Assembly (NCBI GenBank): GCA_964637835.1
Contig: CAZWYF010000017.1
Location: forward strand, 1 to 64,000
Source of the DNA: Glo-17 sp964637835
Lineage (GTDB): Bacteria > Krumholzibacteriota > Krumholzibacteriia > LZORAL124-64-63
Direction: 5' to 3'
Length of the DNA stretch: 64,000 nt
The notes below the pieces were generated by a model, which did not search any database, had not been told where the DNA came from, and worked only from the letters and a program-made list of their open reading frames with translations. Shown here piece after piece: positions 64,000 through 64,000 of the stretch (position 1 is the stretch's first letter; each line of letters begins with the position of its first letter). The position numbers were made by a program, and so were the translations under genes.

Positions 64000-64000
64000 G

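Overview
The window is a high-GC (mostly about 70% by eye), gene-dense bacterial chromosome segment, probably a scaffold from a metagenome assembly because it contains a 100-N gap. Three secreted proteins carry, or appear to carry, FlgD-like C-terminal sorting domains. Two others end in a short VEAxTxSxxKGxF-type tail. Together with a LexA-ImuA-ImuB-DnaE2 cassette and a PrkA/YeaH/SpoVR operon, this points to a Gram-negative, diderm member of the FCB-like candidate phyla (Krumholzibacteriota/Eisenbacteria type). That placement is inference: there is no rRNA or tRNA to confirm it.

Layout. 0-2.5 kb: thioesterase, NRAMP-like transporter, small membrane protein. 2.5-12 kb, mostly minus strand: P-loop protein, lipoprotein, outer-membrane barrel, helical periplasmic protein, an NtrC-type two-component pair, an EEP-family lipoprotein and a methyltransferase. 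12-20 kb: hemolysin-III protein, hybrid histidine kinase, secreted papain-like protease with sorting domain, CopB-type P-ATPase, an unknown protein. 20.3-27.8 kb: stress operon PrkA - YeaH - SpoVR - second PrkA-like kinase, read leftward from a good sigma-54 promoter. 27.9-34.6 kb: divergent lexA and the imuA-imuB-dnaE2 mutasome, each behind a matching CAGAC-N4-GTCTG operator. 34.8-38.6 kb: TspO and a nickel ECF transporter (NikL-like, NikM, NikQ, NikO) ending with nikR.

38.6-45.1 kb is an accessory region of lower GC with long spacers. It holds secreted proteins, three copies of a 136-bp repeat, an exact 267-bp copy of the ATPase-gene core, hairpins, a 15-bp tandem repeat and the assembly gap. 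The gap looks artificial: the 55 bases on each side are identical, and collapsing them restores one reading frame. 45.2-48.7 kb returns to ordinary genes (propeller protein with sorting domain, HNH protein, nucleotidyltransferase, phosphodiester glycosidase).

48.9-51.9 kb is a second lower-GC island and the best candidate for an undescribed system. A 57-residue exported, cysteine-rich peptide is followed by a perfect 13-bp hairpin, a 6-bladed beta-propeller protein and a FliB/YkgJ-like cysteine-cluster protein. The layout resembles a small modified-peptide locus. Duplicated pieces of the neighbouring HNH and RND genes flank the island.

52.2-64 kb: an RND pump with its TolC partner but no adaptor gene in view, a DUF1540 protein, an M1-like metallopeptidase, an RRM protein between two good terminators, a ferric-reductase-like flavocytochrome with a cytochrome c, a TetR regulator with two matching operators, a TPR protein, and the last codons of a further secreted protein at the edge.
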